The notes below the pieces were generated by a model, which worked only from the letters and a program-made list of their open reading frames with translations, did not search any database and was not told the DNA's origin. This document shows, piece after piece, positions 1 through 12,512 of a stretch of 64,000 nucleotides of DNA (the stretch's first letter is position 1; every line of letters begins with the position of its first letter). This DNA is from Monomorium pharaonis (taxonomy: Eukaryota; Arthropoda; Insecta; Hymenoptera; Formicidae). Both the position numbers and the translations under genes were made by a program. The stretch is taken from the NCBI RefSeq assembly GCF_013373865.1, contig NC_050473.1, positions 20,809,597 through 20,873,596 of the forward strand, written 5' to 3'.

Positions 1-615
1 AATAAAAAATATTTTATATTTATTTATAAAAATGTAAGTTAACTATATATGTTTCATCCTTAATTCTGACATCTATTGAAATAATGTATAACAAATATGT
101 ATGCATTAACATAAAGTATTCATGGATCATCACGAAGCATTAAGATGCGTACGATCTTCGAAGTTAAGCAACGTCGAGAGTGGTTGACACTTGGATGGGT
201 GATCGTTTTTTCAGGCGTAGAAATTAAATATGTTTTAACAGGTAACTGGCTTGGCTGAAACATGTATAGTCTTCTCCTCTTTACGAAATTATCGTAGTTT
301 ATTAAATTGATGAGGTTACGTTGAATTTATCAAAATTATTTAATAATGCAATCAATTTTTTGTTTTTGTTGTAAATATGTTTAGTAAATATTTAAAAAAT
401 TACTTACCAAATGTCAAAAAAACATTTTCTTAAATTTTAAAACAAATATTTATTAAATGTTAAAAAAATATTGTCCAAACATTTAAAAAAACGTTTTCTT
501 AATTTAAAAAAGGGAACTTATCTCATTATTTTTAACGTTTTTAGAAATGTTTTTTACAATGTTTTTTAAATACTGTTGAAAACATTTTTTAAATATTGTT
601 TTGCTGATTGGGTAA
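1..615. other. AT-rich flank with 5S-like piece
   Basis: Apart from the 5S-like fragment at 150-206, this stretch is AT-rich and noncoding. From about 360 to 612 it holds degenerate units of the kind 'aaaacatttttaaat', ending in gctgattggg. The inverted motif cccaatcagc occurs at the other end of the window near 63182, so related AT-rich elements lie at both edges. No gene is seen. Confidence 0.5.
150..206 (+). pseudogene. 5S rRNA-like fragment (pseudogene or 5S-derived SINE)
   Basis: The stretch reads gatcttcgaagttaagcaac, then a diverged middle and ttggatgggtgatcg. This matches the middle and 3' part of eukaryotic 5S rRNA, including the internal control region (gaagttaagcaac and ttggatgggtga). 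The 5' third and the closing acceptor helix are not recognisable, and a T-run follows at once. That fits a dead 5S copy or the head of a 5S-derived SINE better than a working gene. It stands alone, with no tandem 5S units nearby. Confidence 0.7.
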
Positions 616-616
616 T

Positions 617-826
617 GGGTGTTTTCCATTTATAGTAACACAAATCGACACAAGCATCATTCTATCTTTTTTTGTGTTCAATGAGTAACAAAGATAGAAC
701 GACACTTGTGTCGACTAGTGTCACGGGTGTGTTCGAGGAGACGCTATTAGCGCTATCAGCATCAGTTTATCCTTGTTCTACTTTTAATGAGTAATGAAGA
801 TGGACTGCAGTAAATGGAAAGCACCC
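617..826. mobile_element. MITE with GGGTGnTTTCCATTTA termini
   Basis: The ends are inverted copies (gggtgttttccattta on the left, taaatggaaagcaccc on the right). Both are flanked by AAT, a possible 3-bp duplication. The 210-bp interior has further inverted pieces around aacgacacttgtgtcg. No coding capacity. Confidence 0.6.
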
Positions 827-875
827 AATATATTTGCATTACGCGAACGAGCAAGACCTTTACTGTCGTAAGAGA

Positions 876-965
876 GGTGAGCGAGATGAGAATAGCAACA
901 TGCAAGAAAGCTCGATCCGATTCTTGGGCTTCAGCATGATGTTATTATTCTCATCTCGCTCACTT
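876..965. repeat. Inverted repeat upstream of mof
   Basis: gagcgagatgagaataacaa-type sequence occurs near 880-900 and its inverse near 940-962, around a 35-bp spacer. The following 965-1446 contains degenerate 'tcgctcg' strings and acgtagtagttc-type words. No TATA box could be assigned with confidence. The mof transcription start should lie in or near this region. Confidence 0.5.
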
Positions 966-1446
966 CTATGTCTCATTCGTTTTTATTGATCTCTCGCTCG
1001 CTCCTTTTACTGTTTCGCTCGTTCTTATTGAATGTCTCGTTCGCTCTTGTATCTCCTCGCTTGCACACATTACGAAAAATCAATAACTCTGTTACCGACA
1101 TTTCGTCCACATAGCACGGAATACAACCAGCATTGCGCGCATGTGTATTACCCTTTGACCTAAACGTGGATGTAGCACAGACGCACACCAAACGAATGAT
1201 TTTATTGACAGGGTCGAAAAGTGGATGTGGTACGTAGTAACGTAGTTCTACGTAGTTCTTCATCTACGTTTGGAGCTGAGGCTACATCCACATTTCGGTC
1301 TCGGTATCGGTCGCACACGAAAAAGGCCGCTCAGGCTTCTCTCTGGTTTTACATTGTGTTGCATCAGCGGATGCAATATGGAACTTTTTCTGGACGATTT
1401 GTGTTGACCAGAGTGATTCTTGTGACGTGTAAATTACTGTCGAAAA

Positions 1447-4400
1447 ATGGCTGAGTCTGAGCAGAGAAGTAAAGATGGTTGTAACACGGTGATGTCGAAG
1501 GAGACAATGATGAAACAGGAGAAACGTGACAGCACATTGACGAATGGCGGGAAAGGCTCCGGCGATGATGCGGACAGCCTCGAGGAGTTGCCGCTCGACA
1601 TAGGCGAGCACTATCTCGTTCGCAGATCTGACGATTCTTGGCGTATGTACCTCCCACCCTCTTTCTTTCCTTTTCTCGCATAATTTTTTTTACTAATATT
1701 TAAAATAATTCTCAAATCTTCGGCACATGATACGATTTTTTATGCTAGATCGCATACGAGCCATCTTATTACGTGTCCTGATTGGCTCGAATGATCATAT
1801 TACCAATTATAATCCAATCGTAAGACGTCTGGTATGCGTGCTAGCATGAAAAATCGTATCGTGTGCCGAAGGCTTTACTTAAAAACCTGAGGTAATTATT
1901 CAGATTACCCATACTGGTGAATGCTACCATAAAACGCTTATTCGATGCGTTTTTGCATGAAATTTAATAAACCTGGTGATATTTTATATTCACTGGTGTG
2001 AATGAACTGAATAATTATCAAACATAAAGCATATAATAATATTTAATTTCTCATGTTATCATTATAAAATTATGATACAATAAAAATTATTTTGTAACAA
2101 TTGTTTTATTGTTTTTGAATATAAAGGTTATATAAAGTAGTTATAAAGGTTAATAAAATGTTCTTGATGTTATCATTAGTTAACTTATTATACAGATCCT
2201 GCTGAAATTATCCAGACACGTTATAATGAAAATGAAAGTCATTATGAATATTACGTTCACTACGATGGGCACAACAGGAGGTTGGATGAATGGGTACCTC
2301 GTGACAGAATTATGTCCAGCAGATTTGACATGAGTGAAATAGAACGGCATGACAGAAATTCAGGAACTGATCTATTAGCTGATTCTTCTGATCGCAAAAT
2401 CACTAGAAATCAGAAGAGACGTCACGATGAGATCAACCATGTACAAAAGGTAGATATTTAATAAGTTTACATTGTCACAAGTATATTTTGTACTAGCCAT
2501 ATACAATCTTAGTATATCAGGTATCTATATTTCTTTCATCTGGAATTTTTTACCTACATTATTTCTTATTGGTTTTCAGCATTATACATAAATTAAAAGA
2601 TTATTAAAACAAAAAATAATCATCCAATGGACAGAATTATGTATAGTAACTAATTAAAAAGTTACTAATTTTTAATTTAACTGAGTTAATTTGTAATTGG
2701 TTATCTTTAATACACAAAATTTAATTTTTTAATTTTTTACCTCAAAGTTAAAAATGTACTAATGTTTAAAAAATGGAAAAAGAATATTCTTATTAAAAAA
2801 TTCTTGATTATTTCATATAAATTTTATGTATTTATAAATCAACAAGTATTAAATTTACTTAATAATCTATATATTATAATTATTTTGTTATTTAGAATAA
2901 GTTTAAAAAATATATTTTTTAATTTAATATAAAGAATGCTTTACAAAATTAACTTTTAATTCATGTTTAAGTAAATTTAATACAACTTTTAATGTAATTA
3001 AATAAATTTCATAAACCACTAGTTTAATTAAAAGAAATATATTAACTGACTTAACATTACCAATAGGAAATAATACAAATATAATTGTAGATAAATGAAA
3101 AAAGTATAGGTGTGTGTATTTCATACATTTCGAAAAATGTAGTATGTTGTAACCAGAGTTGAAAAGTGACTTTATTTTCTAACAAAAAGTTATTATAATT
3201 TTTTTACAAACTATAACTTAGTGCACTTTTTATTTCTTTCCATTTATATAACTGTAACTTAGATATATTCTTTTTGTAACTTATTCAATACTTATTTTTT
3301 TACATCAACATATGGTAAAAATGTTTAAAATATTTAATGACAAAACAATTAAAATTAACAAAATTTTGATTAAAGATTTATAATCATAAATATTTGAATA
3401 TTTATGTGTTTTAGGCATTTTCTTTACGTGAATATTTAAGTATCAGAATTATAAAAGTAAAAATAACAAAATTTTATTGAATGTTTTGTTTTTTAATTGT
3501 TAATTAAAAATGTCTATATTTGTTTTTCCAACCCTTTCTATAAATATTGAGCAATAAAAGAACGAAATATTATTCATCATTTTGCTATTCTTTATTTGTA
3601 TCTCATTTTTTTTAATTGTTAAATTTTCTACTATTTGTTACCAAATTTCCTGTATATTTTAAACTTATTTTTCAATATTTTAGCTGCTTAGTAAATAGAA
3701 TAATGTAATAAATTTTCAATAATAACTACCATATGTGTAAATATTAAAATTTAGACTTAATCTTTTAAAAACAAGCCTTAGATTATTGATTTACAATGAC
3801 TTATCACAAAGTTTGAATTTGATGAATTTTTTAGCCAAAAAATATAATATATTCCAAGTTATATATTAATTTATTAGTATTATTTAGTAATGATACAAAT
3901 GTAAGATTCTCTTATATTTAAAATAAGACATTGCAAGAATTTGATACAAAAATAAAAACTTGTCGAAAAATAATGACTTGTTACTTTTTGATTCTATACT
4001 GGACTATAATTACAATATGTTATTTTTCAGAATTAGTAACGGTAATTAATTATTTAAAAGAAAGACTAAAACTTAACTGTAATTATTCCATATAAAGTAA
4101 TCCTTTGTGATCTTGATTATATATAACTTTTAGGCTCGTACATGTTATTTATATGCGTATACACATACACAAGTTAATTATTTTATTATTACTGCACTTA
4201 ATTTAGTGTGTGTGTGTGTAAGTACGTTTTTCTAATTTTAGACTTATGCGGAAATGGATCCTACTACGGCTGCGCTGGAGAAGGAGCATGAAGCTATAAC
4301 GAAAGTGAAGTACATAGACAGAATACAAATTGGTAAGTATTATTACATTACTTATATATAGTCCGATTAATACAAAAGGGATTTCATGATTTTCAGAAGT

Positions 4401-6953
4401 TTGTTTTTAGGTAAATACGAGATTGATACTTGGTACTTCAGCCCGTATCCAGAAGAGTATGGCAAACAGCCAAAACTCTGGATCTGTGAATACTGCTTAA
4501 AGTATATGCGTCTGGAGAAAACTTACAGATATCACATGGTAAAATAGAGAAGCTATTTACGTTTGTTAAGTTTTTATTGAAAACGCGTACTTTATAAAAT
4601 GTCTTTCAGAGCGAATGTACTCATAGACAGCCAGTTGGAAAAGAAATTTATCGAAAAGGAACATTGAGTATTTGGGAAGTGGATGGCAGGGAACATAAAA
4701 TTTATTGCCAGAATCTGTGTTTGTTAGCTAAATTATTTTTGGATCACAAGACCTTGTACTTTGACGTAGAACCATTTCTCTTTTATATTTTATGTGAAGT
4801 AGATAAACATGGTGCGCATTTAGTTGGGTATTTTTCAAAGGTAATTAAACAATACAGATTTAAGAAATATTTTTAGATATTAGATTTTTTAGTTAAAAAA
4901 TAATACGGTAAACCTTAACAAAAGGGGACCAACCGTTGATCTGAATAATCTTGACCTTGACATATGTTGTCTCTTGAGTGATGTTTAAAAGATTTTAGCC
5001 GACGCTCGTAATTCGTTAAAAAGTTATTAACAAAAAAGTTTCATAATTTGCTGTAATTTTCTGATACTATGTACAAATAAAAAGAAATATGGGTAAATCT
5101 TAACAAAAGTGAACCCAGTCCCAATGAATACTTATGATTAAAATAAAGCACGCATTTTTGCGTGCTTTGAAATAAAATATATTAATTTATGCATGTTTTA
5201 TAAAAATTAATGCGAGGATGTAAGGGGAGGGCAAAGCCCTCCTGTTGCACCCCGCCCACGCGTTCTCTGCACCGCATGGGTTTGTGACTTTACATAAAAG
5301 ATCAGGATAATAACAAATTAATAGATTATTTTTTAAAGCATGTAAAAATGCGTGCTTTATTTTAATAATGAATTTATTATTTATTGGGGCTGGGTTTCCT
5401 TTTGTTTGCCCATATTTCTTTATAGGGTTTAGATTAGGATAATAATAAATTAATAAATTTTTTATTTTAAAGCATGCAATTTTGCGCGCTTTATTTTAAT
5501 ATTGAATTTATTGTACTGAATACATTTTTCTTTTTTTTTTGTTTATAACTTTTTAACGAACGATGAGCATCGGTTAAAATCTCTTGAACATCACTCAAAA
5601 AGATGACTTTGACAACATATGTCGAGGTCAAAGTCATTGAGGCTGGGTCCCCTTTTGTTAAGGTTTCCCAAAAATACTTACTTCTCCATTAGTTTCGGTA
5701 AAATTTTTGTCGTTTTTTTATTTTACTTAAAAAATACACAGTAATGACAAATTTATTCAACATGATATAGAAATTTCTTTTTATCAGAAGTGTATTAATC
5801 CTTCAACTGTATCGGTTTTTTGGTTTTGGACTATATCTACATCTGTTGCGCTGGACGCTACATTTTCTTTATTTTAAAATAAAGAAAATAAAATCTGAAA
5901 AAATTTACAAACTATAAGTATTACTTGATGATGTCATTTTTTATACATAAGTTAGAAACAAACATGCAGGCTTGTCGGTTTTAAAAATACAAGCAAAAGA
6001 TAAAGTAAATAAATTATTTTGCTTTTAATGTTTCAGACCCATAGATACAGAGAGTTAATTATATTTGTTATTTTATTTTAAAATCATTTTATTTTTTTTT
6101 AGAATTGTAAATTATTTCTATTTGTAAATTTTATTCCATATTTTCAGGAAAAAGAATCACCTGATGGAAATAACGTTGCATGTATTTTAACTTTACCACC
6201 TTTTCAAAGACAAGGTTATGGCAAACTACTGATTGCTTTTAGTTATGAATTAAGTAGAATTGAACAAACGGTTGGAAGTCCAGAAAAACCTCTGAGTGAT
6301 TTAGGGAAGTTGTCCTATCGTAGTTATTGGAGTTGGATTCTATTAGAAATCCTTCGAGATTTTAGAGGAACTCTTAGCATTAAAGATCTTAGGTAAGATG
6401 TATCAATCATAAATATTGTAATCATGAATATTCGCGCAACAAAAAAATGGCAAACAATTGTTGCACAAAATTAATACATTAAAAAAAAATTTAATCAAGA
6501 AGAAAATTACAAAGACATTAATTTTACAATTTTTATTTAGTTTGTTACTTCTTTGATTGAAACATAATTAATACGTATATATTTTTTTCGCTTCATAAAA
6601 TTTAATATAAAATTTTTTTTGTGTGAATGTAATAATTTTTTACAGCAATATCGACATCTAACTCTTAAATATTCCTCCCCCCCCCAAGTTCTTTATGAAT
6701 ATTTTGATAACAGTGTAGAAAAACTATTTACAGTCAAATGACCAGCATTTCGCAAACCGACATTATCTCAACATTACAAAGTATGAATATGGTGAAATAT
6801 TGGAAAGGACAGCATGTTATTTGCGTCACGCCCAAATTAGTAGAAGAACACATAAAAAGTAGCCAATATAAAAGACCACGTCTCACAGTTGATAGCAGTG
6901 CCCTGAGATGGGGAGCGCCGCCTCGGAAGAACATAAAACCTGGCAAGAAATAG
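1447..6953 (+). CDS. mof: MOF/KAT8 MYST histone acetyltransferase (7 coding exons)
   Basis: Exons: 1447-1642, 2196-2449, 4242-4332, 4411-4538, 4610-4840, 6148-6392, 6734-6953. All introns are GT-AG and phases join into 454 aa, close to human KAT8 (458). The product acetylates histone H4 Lys16 in MSL/NSL-type nuclear complexes (known of the family). Visible domains: chromo-barrel at about 52-105 (YYVHYDGHNRRLDEW), KITRNQKRRHDEINHVQK linker, C2HC zinc finger C206, C209, H222, C226, acetyl-CoA loop QRQGYG at 320-325, catalytic Cys312 and Glu346 (human C316 and E350 by alignment), autoacetylated Lys270 (human K274). The ATG at 1447 is chosen for its aaaaATGg context and because MOF N-termini are acidic, low-complexity and poorly conserved. 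Introns 1 and 5 hold MITEs; the exons show no damage. Confidence 0.95.
1718..1871. mobile_element. 154-bp MITE in mof intron 1
   Basis: Terminal inverted repeats start cttcggcacatgatacgatt and end with the inverse (cgtatcgtgtgccgaag). The repeats run about 30 bp. The interior holds the inverted pair gattggctcg / ccaatcgtaa. Noncoding. A second, weaker inverted pair (aattattcag / ctgaataatt) spans about 1897-2018 in the same intron. Confidence 0.75.
2450..4241. other. mof intron 2, AT-rich, no recognisable feature
   Basis: A 1.8-kb intron with extreme AT content. It has short homopolymer runs and a short (gt)n at 4207-4218 close to the acceptor. No MITE termini, tRNA-like boxes or coding frames stand out on either strand. 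Confidence 0.7.
4906..5669. mobile_element. Inverted-repeat element in mof intron 5
   Basis: The ends are inverted copies of about 24 bp (ggtaaaccttaacaaaaggg on the left, cccttttgttaaggtttccc on the right). The arms pair for over 130 bp, including the acatatgttg/caacatatgt parts and the aactttttaac stretch. A second inverted pair lies inside (gggtaaatcttaac near 5094, tttgcccatatttc near 5410). At 5214-5296 it carries a short form of the GC hairpin core found in the array-armed elements (gcaaagccctcc, then ctgcaccgcatgggtttg), without a GT tract. Confidence 0.7.
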
Positions 6954-7038
6954 CACTTAAATGGGCCAATATAATGGTATCTTTTTCTTCATGATCGTCT
7001 GATATTATTTAATATGTCATTTTAAAACATTTGTCACA

Positions 7039-7044
7039 AATAAA
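7039..7044 (+). terminator. Poly(A) signal of mof
   Basis: AATAAA lies 86 nt past the mof stop codon, in an AT-rich stretch followed by a GT-containing region. This is the first canonical hexamer after the coding end and fixes a short 3' UTR. Confidence 0.7.
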
Positions 7045-7835
7045 TATCTATCTATTTGTAAAATAATTGGTTTTGTGATTAATTCTACAAACAATTGCGT
7101 TACTGAGAAGAAATGTAACTCTTGACTTTTTACGAATAGGATTTATTGGTTCAAAGAAATGTTAAGGATTATTCCTATTTTTAAAATAAAGTAATTGTTG
7201 AATAGATTTTTCTTTGCGTTTTGAAATTCATCAATACTGGAAAATCTGTAGTATACGTAACAAAATACTGGCAGTAAAGTTCGGAACACAGCATATGTTT
7301 GCATTTAAAAGTAATTTTAAAAAATTTGATGACAGTTTTTTTCCTGGATCAAATATTTTATGAAGTGTACTTAAAAATATTTTAAGAAATGTACTTAATC
7401 TTCTCAAGAAGTGTGTTTTTTAGTCGACTTTTTAATTTAAGGGAGTTTCTCTGCTCAGGCACAAGTGGCACAGGGGTTCAAGTAAAGAAAAATTTTCAAA
7501 TGACTTGTTGCCATCCTTTTTTTTGCTGTATCTAAAATTAATGTATCTAAATGATCTAAAATTAATAGTGATGAATATAAGAAAAAAATCGAATATAAAG
7601 TACTATCTTTATTATTAAAATAATTTTTTTAAAAATTGAGCATAAACATTTTTTACTATTATACCCTTAGATAACTAAATACAACAATTTGAAATTTATG
7701 TTATATCACTGGCACACATTAAGCACACTTACTGTATTACTTCGATTATTGTAAATTTTTATCTTGTCAATTATTTTACTCAAACGAATAAATGCATCGT
7801 TTCAAAAATTTAACAGTACTTTTCTGGACAACTAA
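7045..7835. other. Intergenic AT-rich DNA after mof
   Basis: No coding frame, RNA gene or clear element end is visible. The stretch has fragments such as tactggaaaatctgtagtatacgt near 7235, which resemble the palindrome words at 14204-14301. Confidence 0.5.
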
Positions 7836-8805
7836 CAAGAGAACCTCGCGAACCCGAAAATCTGATTTTAATGAAACTTGGCATAATTATAGAGGGGGTA
7901 AACATGAATTTAGAAATTTTTAGTTGGTGTTTATAAACGGTTGAAAGGGTTGAAATCACCCTTCAAAAATTGAGAGTTTTTGCCTTCTCTCGATATATCT
8001 CGTAAACTAAACAAAATATTAAAAAATGTTTTATACAAAAGTTACAGCATAAATACTTCTATTTAATTATGCTGTTTATTTTTTAAAAATAAAATTTTTT
8101 TCAAAAATTTACCTTTTATATTTTCCTTATGTTGAATATTTATTGCATTAAAATTTCAATTTCAGTGAAATTTGGCACAAATGTAGAGAGGGGCAATACA
8201 CAAATTTAGAAAATTTAGTTGGTACTCAAAAACGGTTTAAAGGGTTAAAACCACCCTTCAAAAATTGTGACATTTTTGCCTTTTTTCGATATATCTCGTA
8301 AACTTAACGAAACATCAAAAAATGTTTTATACAAAATTTGAACAGTATAAATATTTCCATTTAATTACGCTGGTTATTAAAAAAATTTTTAATAAAAATT
8401 TCTAATTAAAAAAAATTAAATAAAATTGACTTTTATGTATCTAGCATTTATAAAATAATTATATTATCATACTACGTATCGGCCTTTTTTTCCTTTTTAC
8501 AATATTCCACGGTTTTTCTTTTCTTATAGTTACTATTTAAAATTTCGTTTTTTTGTTCACAATTATTCTTATTATCAGGTTTATAATTATTATTATCATT
8601 TTCTAAAAATTCTTTATCTGTTACAAATTCTATGTCACTTAAATCCACTTCCCAATAATTTTGAAATTCGAAAGCATTATCAGTATAACAAATGCTACAT
8701 TATTTGTTATAATATCCTATATCACTTCATATAATTGTATTTCTTTTCTACTTATAAGCGTTAAGGAAATATGTGTAATTTGAAATAAAACAATTAACAC
8801 AATAA

Positions 8806-10011
8806 GGGGTTGCACCAACTTAGACGGTCGAAAAACAGGCCTAACTTTGATATTTTATTCCTCCTAAACGGGTAGTGGGAATTAAATGAAATTTTGTGTG
8901 ATTATTGACTTATGTTTTGACAATATAAAAAAATGTTTTTATTAAGCAATGGCGACGGAAAGCAGAAATATGGCCGCCGATACACATTGAGGTTTGGAAA
9001 AACGCATTTTGCGGTGACCACTGTCCCGTCTAAACGAGCCATCTGAAACAAAAAAACAAAATGGTGTTTTTAAGCTAACAGTAGTGGTTTGTCGGTGACG
9101 ATCGCCGATTGTCGATTTTATCGTTTGTTACAAAATGGCGATGAGTTGAAGTTAAAATAAAAACGAAAAATTTTCGTCCTTTTCATTTTTTTTAATTTTT
9201 AATGAAGATCGATTAAAAAAAATAGATCGTCACTGACAAAAGAATGTTTCTGAGAGTATTGTGTAAAAATTTGAAAACAATCCATTGATTAGTTTTTGAG
9301 ATCTGGTGGTCACCGACTTTGAAAACCATGTTTCGAGAAAAACGCGTTTAAAGTTTCAAGTTTAGTTTTACTATTGTTAACAGCCGAATTTTGCACTTTA
9401 CCTCTAGTCGGCAATTTCGGGGCCATATGAGATTCCTTTCACATCAATAGCAGCAGCGCTCTGTGAAGACTTCTGTTGACGGCGAGCAATCCTTCCTTCG
9501 CGCGTCGCCTTCTGCGCTCGTACTTCGGCCACATCGATGCGCGCTCGGTCTTGATTTTCGCAATGTACAGCACAATTCTTTTATTATCATTAATAAATAT
9601 GCGGCAGCACCTTCATTAAATGTATATGCAGCAATATTGGCAGCAATTTGCACAACGTGTGCACCGCTGTGCTGCACTTGGCGCTATGCGCCAAATCAGA
9701 TTGTTCAAACTTTCGTTAACGTTTTGCGTAAATACATCGACGCATTTCTCCAGTAAATTATCACTAGAAAGTTGTTTTCAAATATTGGACGAATGGCTTT
9801 AATCACATTATCGTTCAGTGACGATTTATGTTGATATTGCTCCAATTCGAGCACTCGAACGCTCTATCCCATTTTACTTAACTCTCTATAATTCCGGCAT
9901 TTTTGCAGATATCAACATATAACTTTCAGGATATATTCTCAAAACTTGAAGCTTCAAGAAAATGTAATAAAAAAAATCGAATTTTTTTTCCCGCTAGGTT
10001 GGTGTAACCCC
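8806..10011. mobile_element. piggyBac-like non-autonomous element (TTAA-type site)
   Basis: Ends are ggggttgcaccaac and its inverse gttggtgtaacccc. The flanks are ATAA on the left and TTAA on the right. The related foldback copy reads aattaacatattaagaacat at 53833-53853 without an insert, so the original site probably was TTAA. The interior (1206 bp) has short frames on both strands near 9440-9800, none recognisable. The TTAA-type target with G/C-run ends suggests the piggyBac superfamily; no transposase is present. Confidence 0.7.
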
Positions 10012-10204
10012 TTAAGAACATTTGTAACATTTACATTATGCTTTGTTTAATTAAAAATTTAAACAATTTAACAGAATAATCGAGCACACGTTAGACGTCA
10101 CTTGATACTGATGTGAAAATGACGCGTAACATTGTTAATAAAGATACAAAACTTTTATTAATACGTGATTTCTATTTTATATATGATGCATACTGTGATA
10201 TGAC

Positions 10205-10610
10205 CATCGACATATAGGACGGGATTCATAGACCGATTTTAAGCTCAAGCATTGTCTTAAGTCTAGCTTCGAGCCGACTTGAGACTTACTTAACCAATGA
10301 AATAACAGTATTGACGTCTCAAGATCGTGCTTAAGCTGGAACTTGAATAAAATTCGACTATGAATTCCGGCCTATGAATTCCGGCCATAGAATGGACTGA
10401 GCATTGCGATGGGCAAGCGCGCGCCTGCTTTAGAGTGAGAGGTACTACATCTGAGGTCTATGTTTGTCTCTCTTGCAAGTTTCTGATTTGTTATTTCGTC
10501 CCCTTCCAGGACGAAATAACAAATCAGAAACTTGCAAGAGAGACAAACATAGGTGCAGAAACGCGCGCGCTTGCCCATCGCAATGCTCAGTCTATTCTAT
10601 ATGTCGATAG
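10205..10610. mobile_element. 406-bp hairpin element with 7-bp target duplication
   Basis: Flanked by ATATGAC at 10198-10204 and 10611-10617. Ends are catcgacatatag and ctatatgtcgatag. The interior 10386-10600 is a strong hairpin: tgagcattgcgatgggcaag pairs with cttgcccatcgcaatgctca, and tttgtctctcttgcaagttt pairs with its inverse around the centre ccccttcc. The uninserted sequence is visible at about 54052-54070 (gatatgacaaatataaaact). Confidence 0.8.
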
Positions 10611-11017
10611 ATATGACGAATATAAAACATGAATGTGAAATATGTGACAGACAGAATGAACACTGTGAAAACAACATGACTACTCTAATATTGCGCAACT
10701 GTCAAAAAATAATATATACAGGAATGCAGTTAATATAAATATATAGTATTATAACATAGATAATATACACATAGATGATATAAATAATACATAGTATAAT
10801 ATACGATAATATAATTATTTTACAGATGCTAGATAAGAGTCAATTTTATTTAACATTTTTTTTAATAACAAAATGTTTTGATTGAATTTTTTTGAAAAAT
10901 AAACAGCGTAGTTAAACGGACGTATTTATAAATACTTTTTGTATAAAACATTTTTTGATGTTTCGTTAAATTTACGAGATATATAAAAAAAAAATGCAAA
11001 AATCTCTCAACCTTTAA

Positions 11018-12273
11018 CCCTTTGCGGCACGGTGGTCGATATATCGACCACCTATCTTGAAGTCATTTCTTTAATTCTTCGGACACCAAATACTGTATTT
11101 TATTACTTTTTCTTGTAATTTTACTTTAGTAAGAGTCTTAGTAATATTTGGTAAGGTATAATTTTCTTTTATTATTAGTTAATTTTGTTATATAAATAAA
11201 TAAAGTGAAAAAAAGTGTGTTTTTAACAAAAAATGTATGTCAGAAAGAAGGAAGAATCATAAAGCTGTGAAAATCAGTATACAGAGGTTTTTTGGGTCGC
11301 TGATTACGAATTCGCTATCAGATTTTGACGATTCTTTTTTAAAATGGCGATCCAATATGGCGACTTACGATTTTGAGTATTTTTTATCGGTTTTTTAAAT
11401 AAAAATTGGTATACAAAGATTTTTCAGAACGCTGATTACAAATCAGATTTCGACGATTTTTTTTTAATGGCAAATCCAATATGGCGATTTGATTTTGAGT
11501 ATTTTTTATCGGTTTTTTATGGAAATTGGTATACAGAGATTTTTCAAAATGCTAATTACGAATATAAAAATTGATTTGCTGTGCTAACTATAATAAAAAA
11601 AGTAAATTGTGCGAAAAAATAAAAAAGTACAAAAAATTGTAAAATACAAAATACAAAAAAAAGAAAATAGAGACAATGACCGCCACGTCCACGTTCGTGT
11701 CTCTGAAGTAAACTAAGTGCGGTTTCTTTTACGAAAAAATTTTAGGTTCTATGTACCATTGTCGAAAAAATAAAAAAATATAAAATCTCAAAAAAACATT
11801 TTTTATCACCCATTATTTGAAATTTTCCATATTTAAATTTCAAAAATCTGATAATCTACACATAATCAACCTAAAAAAGCTAGTTCTGTACATCTGTTCT
11901 TGTAAAAAAAAAAGTAAGAAAGTCCAAAATTTTTCAACATTCCGACCCTAAAAAATTCAATATATCAATTTCCATAAAAAACCTATAAAAATACTCAAAA
12001 TCGTAAATCGCCATATTGGATTCGCCATTTTAAAAAATAATCGTTGAAATCTGATGGCAGATTCGTAACCAGCGTTCTGAAAAATTTCTGTATATCAATT
12101 TCCATAAAAAACCGATAAAAAATACTCAAATCATGACTTGCCATATTGAATCCGTCATTTTAAAAAAGAATCGTTGAAATCTGATGGCAGATTCGTAATC
12201 AGCGACCCTAAAAACCTTTCTACACCAATTTTCATAAAAATCCGATGAATAGAAAAATGTGTGCCGCAAAGGG
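11018..12273. mobile_element. piggyBac-like non-autonomous element, perfect TTAA duplication
   Basis: Sits between TTAA at 11014-11017 and TTAA at 12274-12277. Terminal inverted repeats are CCCTTTGCGGCAC and GTGCCGCAAAGGG. Large subterminal inverted blocks with the words ccaatatggcga and tcagatttcgacgatt fill both arms, so the element folds back on itself. No transposase frame is visible. CCC/TTAA ends are diagnostic of piggyBac-type transposition (family knowledge). Confidence 0.85.
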
Positions 12274-12296
12274 TTAAAGGATGATATAATATTAAC

Positions 12297-12479
12297 CCGG
12301 TCAAAAATTTTTCATGTAAAAGTATGTAAAAATCCATAGAATTATGTATCAAAAATGTCCATGCAAAATTTTATATTGTATATTTTTATGTAATTTTACA
12401 TAATTTTATATAATTTTATATAATTCTTATATAATTTTATAGATCTATACATGCTCTCATATAAAAAATTTTTTACCGG
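12297..12479. repeat. Small inverted-repeat AT element
   Basis: Starts ccggtcaaaaatttttcat and ends with the rough inverse aaaaattttttaccgg. The interior has a tandem 'tataattttatataatt' run at about 12390-12445. No target duplication recognised. Confidence 0.45.
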
Positions 12480-12512
12480 AAAAATTGCTATTTACAATTA
12501 CATATAATTATA

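Larger units (their letters stand above)
7836..12292. mobile_element. Foldback element, copy 1, with three nested insertions
   Basis: The left end (caagagaacctcgcgaaccc) matches the termini of the 51843-55061 foldback element. Blocks at 7836-8145 and 8146-8460 repeat the same subunit (ttaatgaaacttggcataa, cgatatatctcgtaaact). Later blocks at 8500-8800, 10012-10200, 10618-11017 and 12274-12290 match the second element in order. Between them sit a 1206-bp element (8806-10011), a 406-bp element (10205-10610) and a 1256-bp element (11018-12273). The intact copy gives the pre-insertion sequence at each point. The right terminus is missing. The piece near 8500-8600 is a minus-strand remnant of the coding frame seen at 53115-53663. 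Confidence 0.75.

Noticed and set aside
9444..9802. Frames of 60-97 codons near 9.5 kb
   Set aside because: They lie in the interior of a non-autonomous TTAA element, overlap on both strands and show no recognisable domain.
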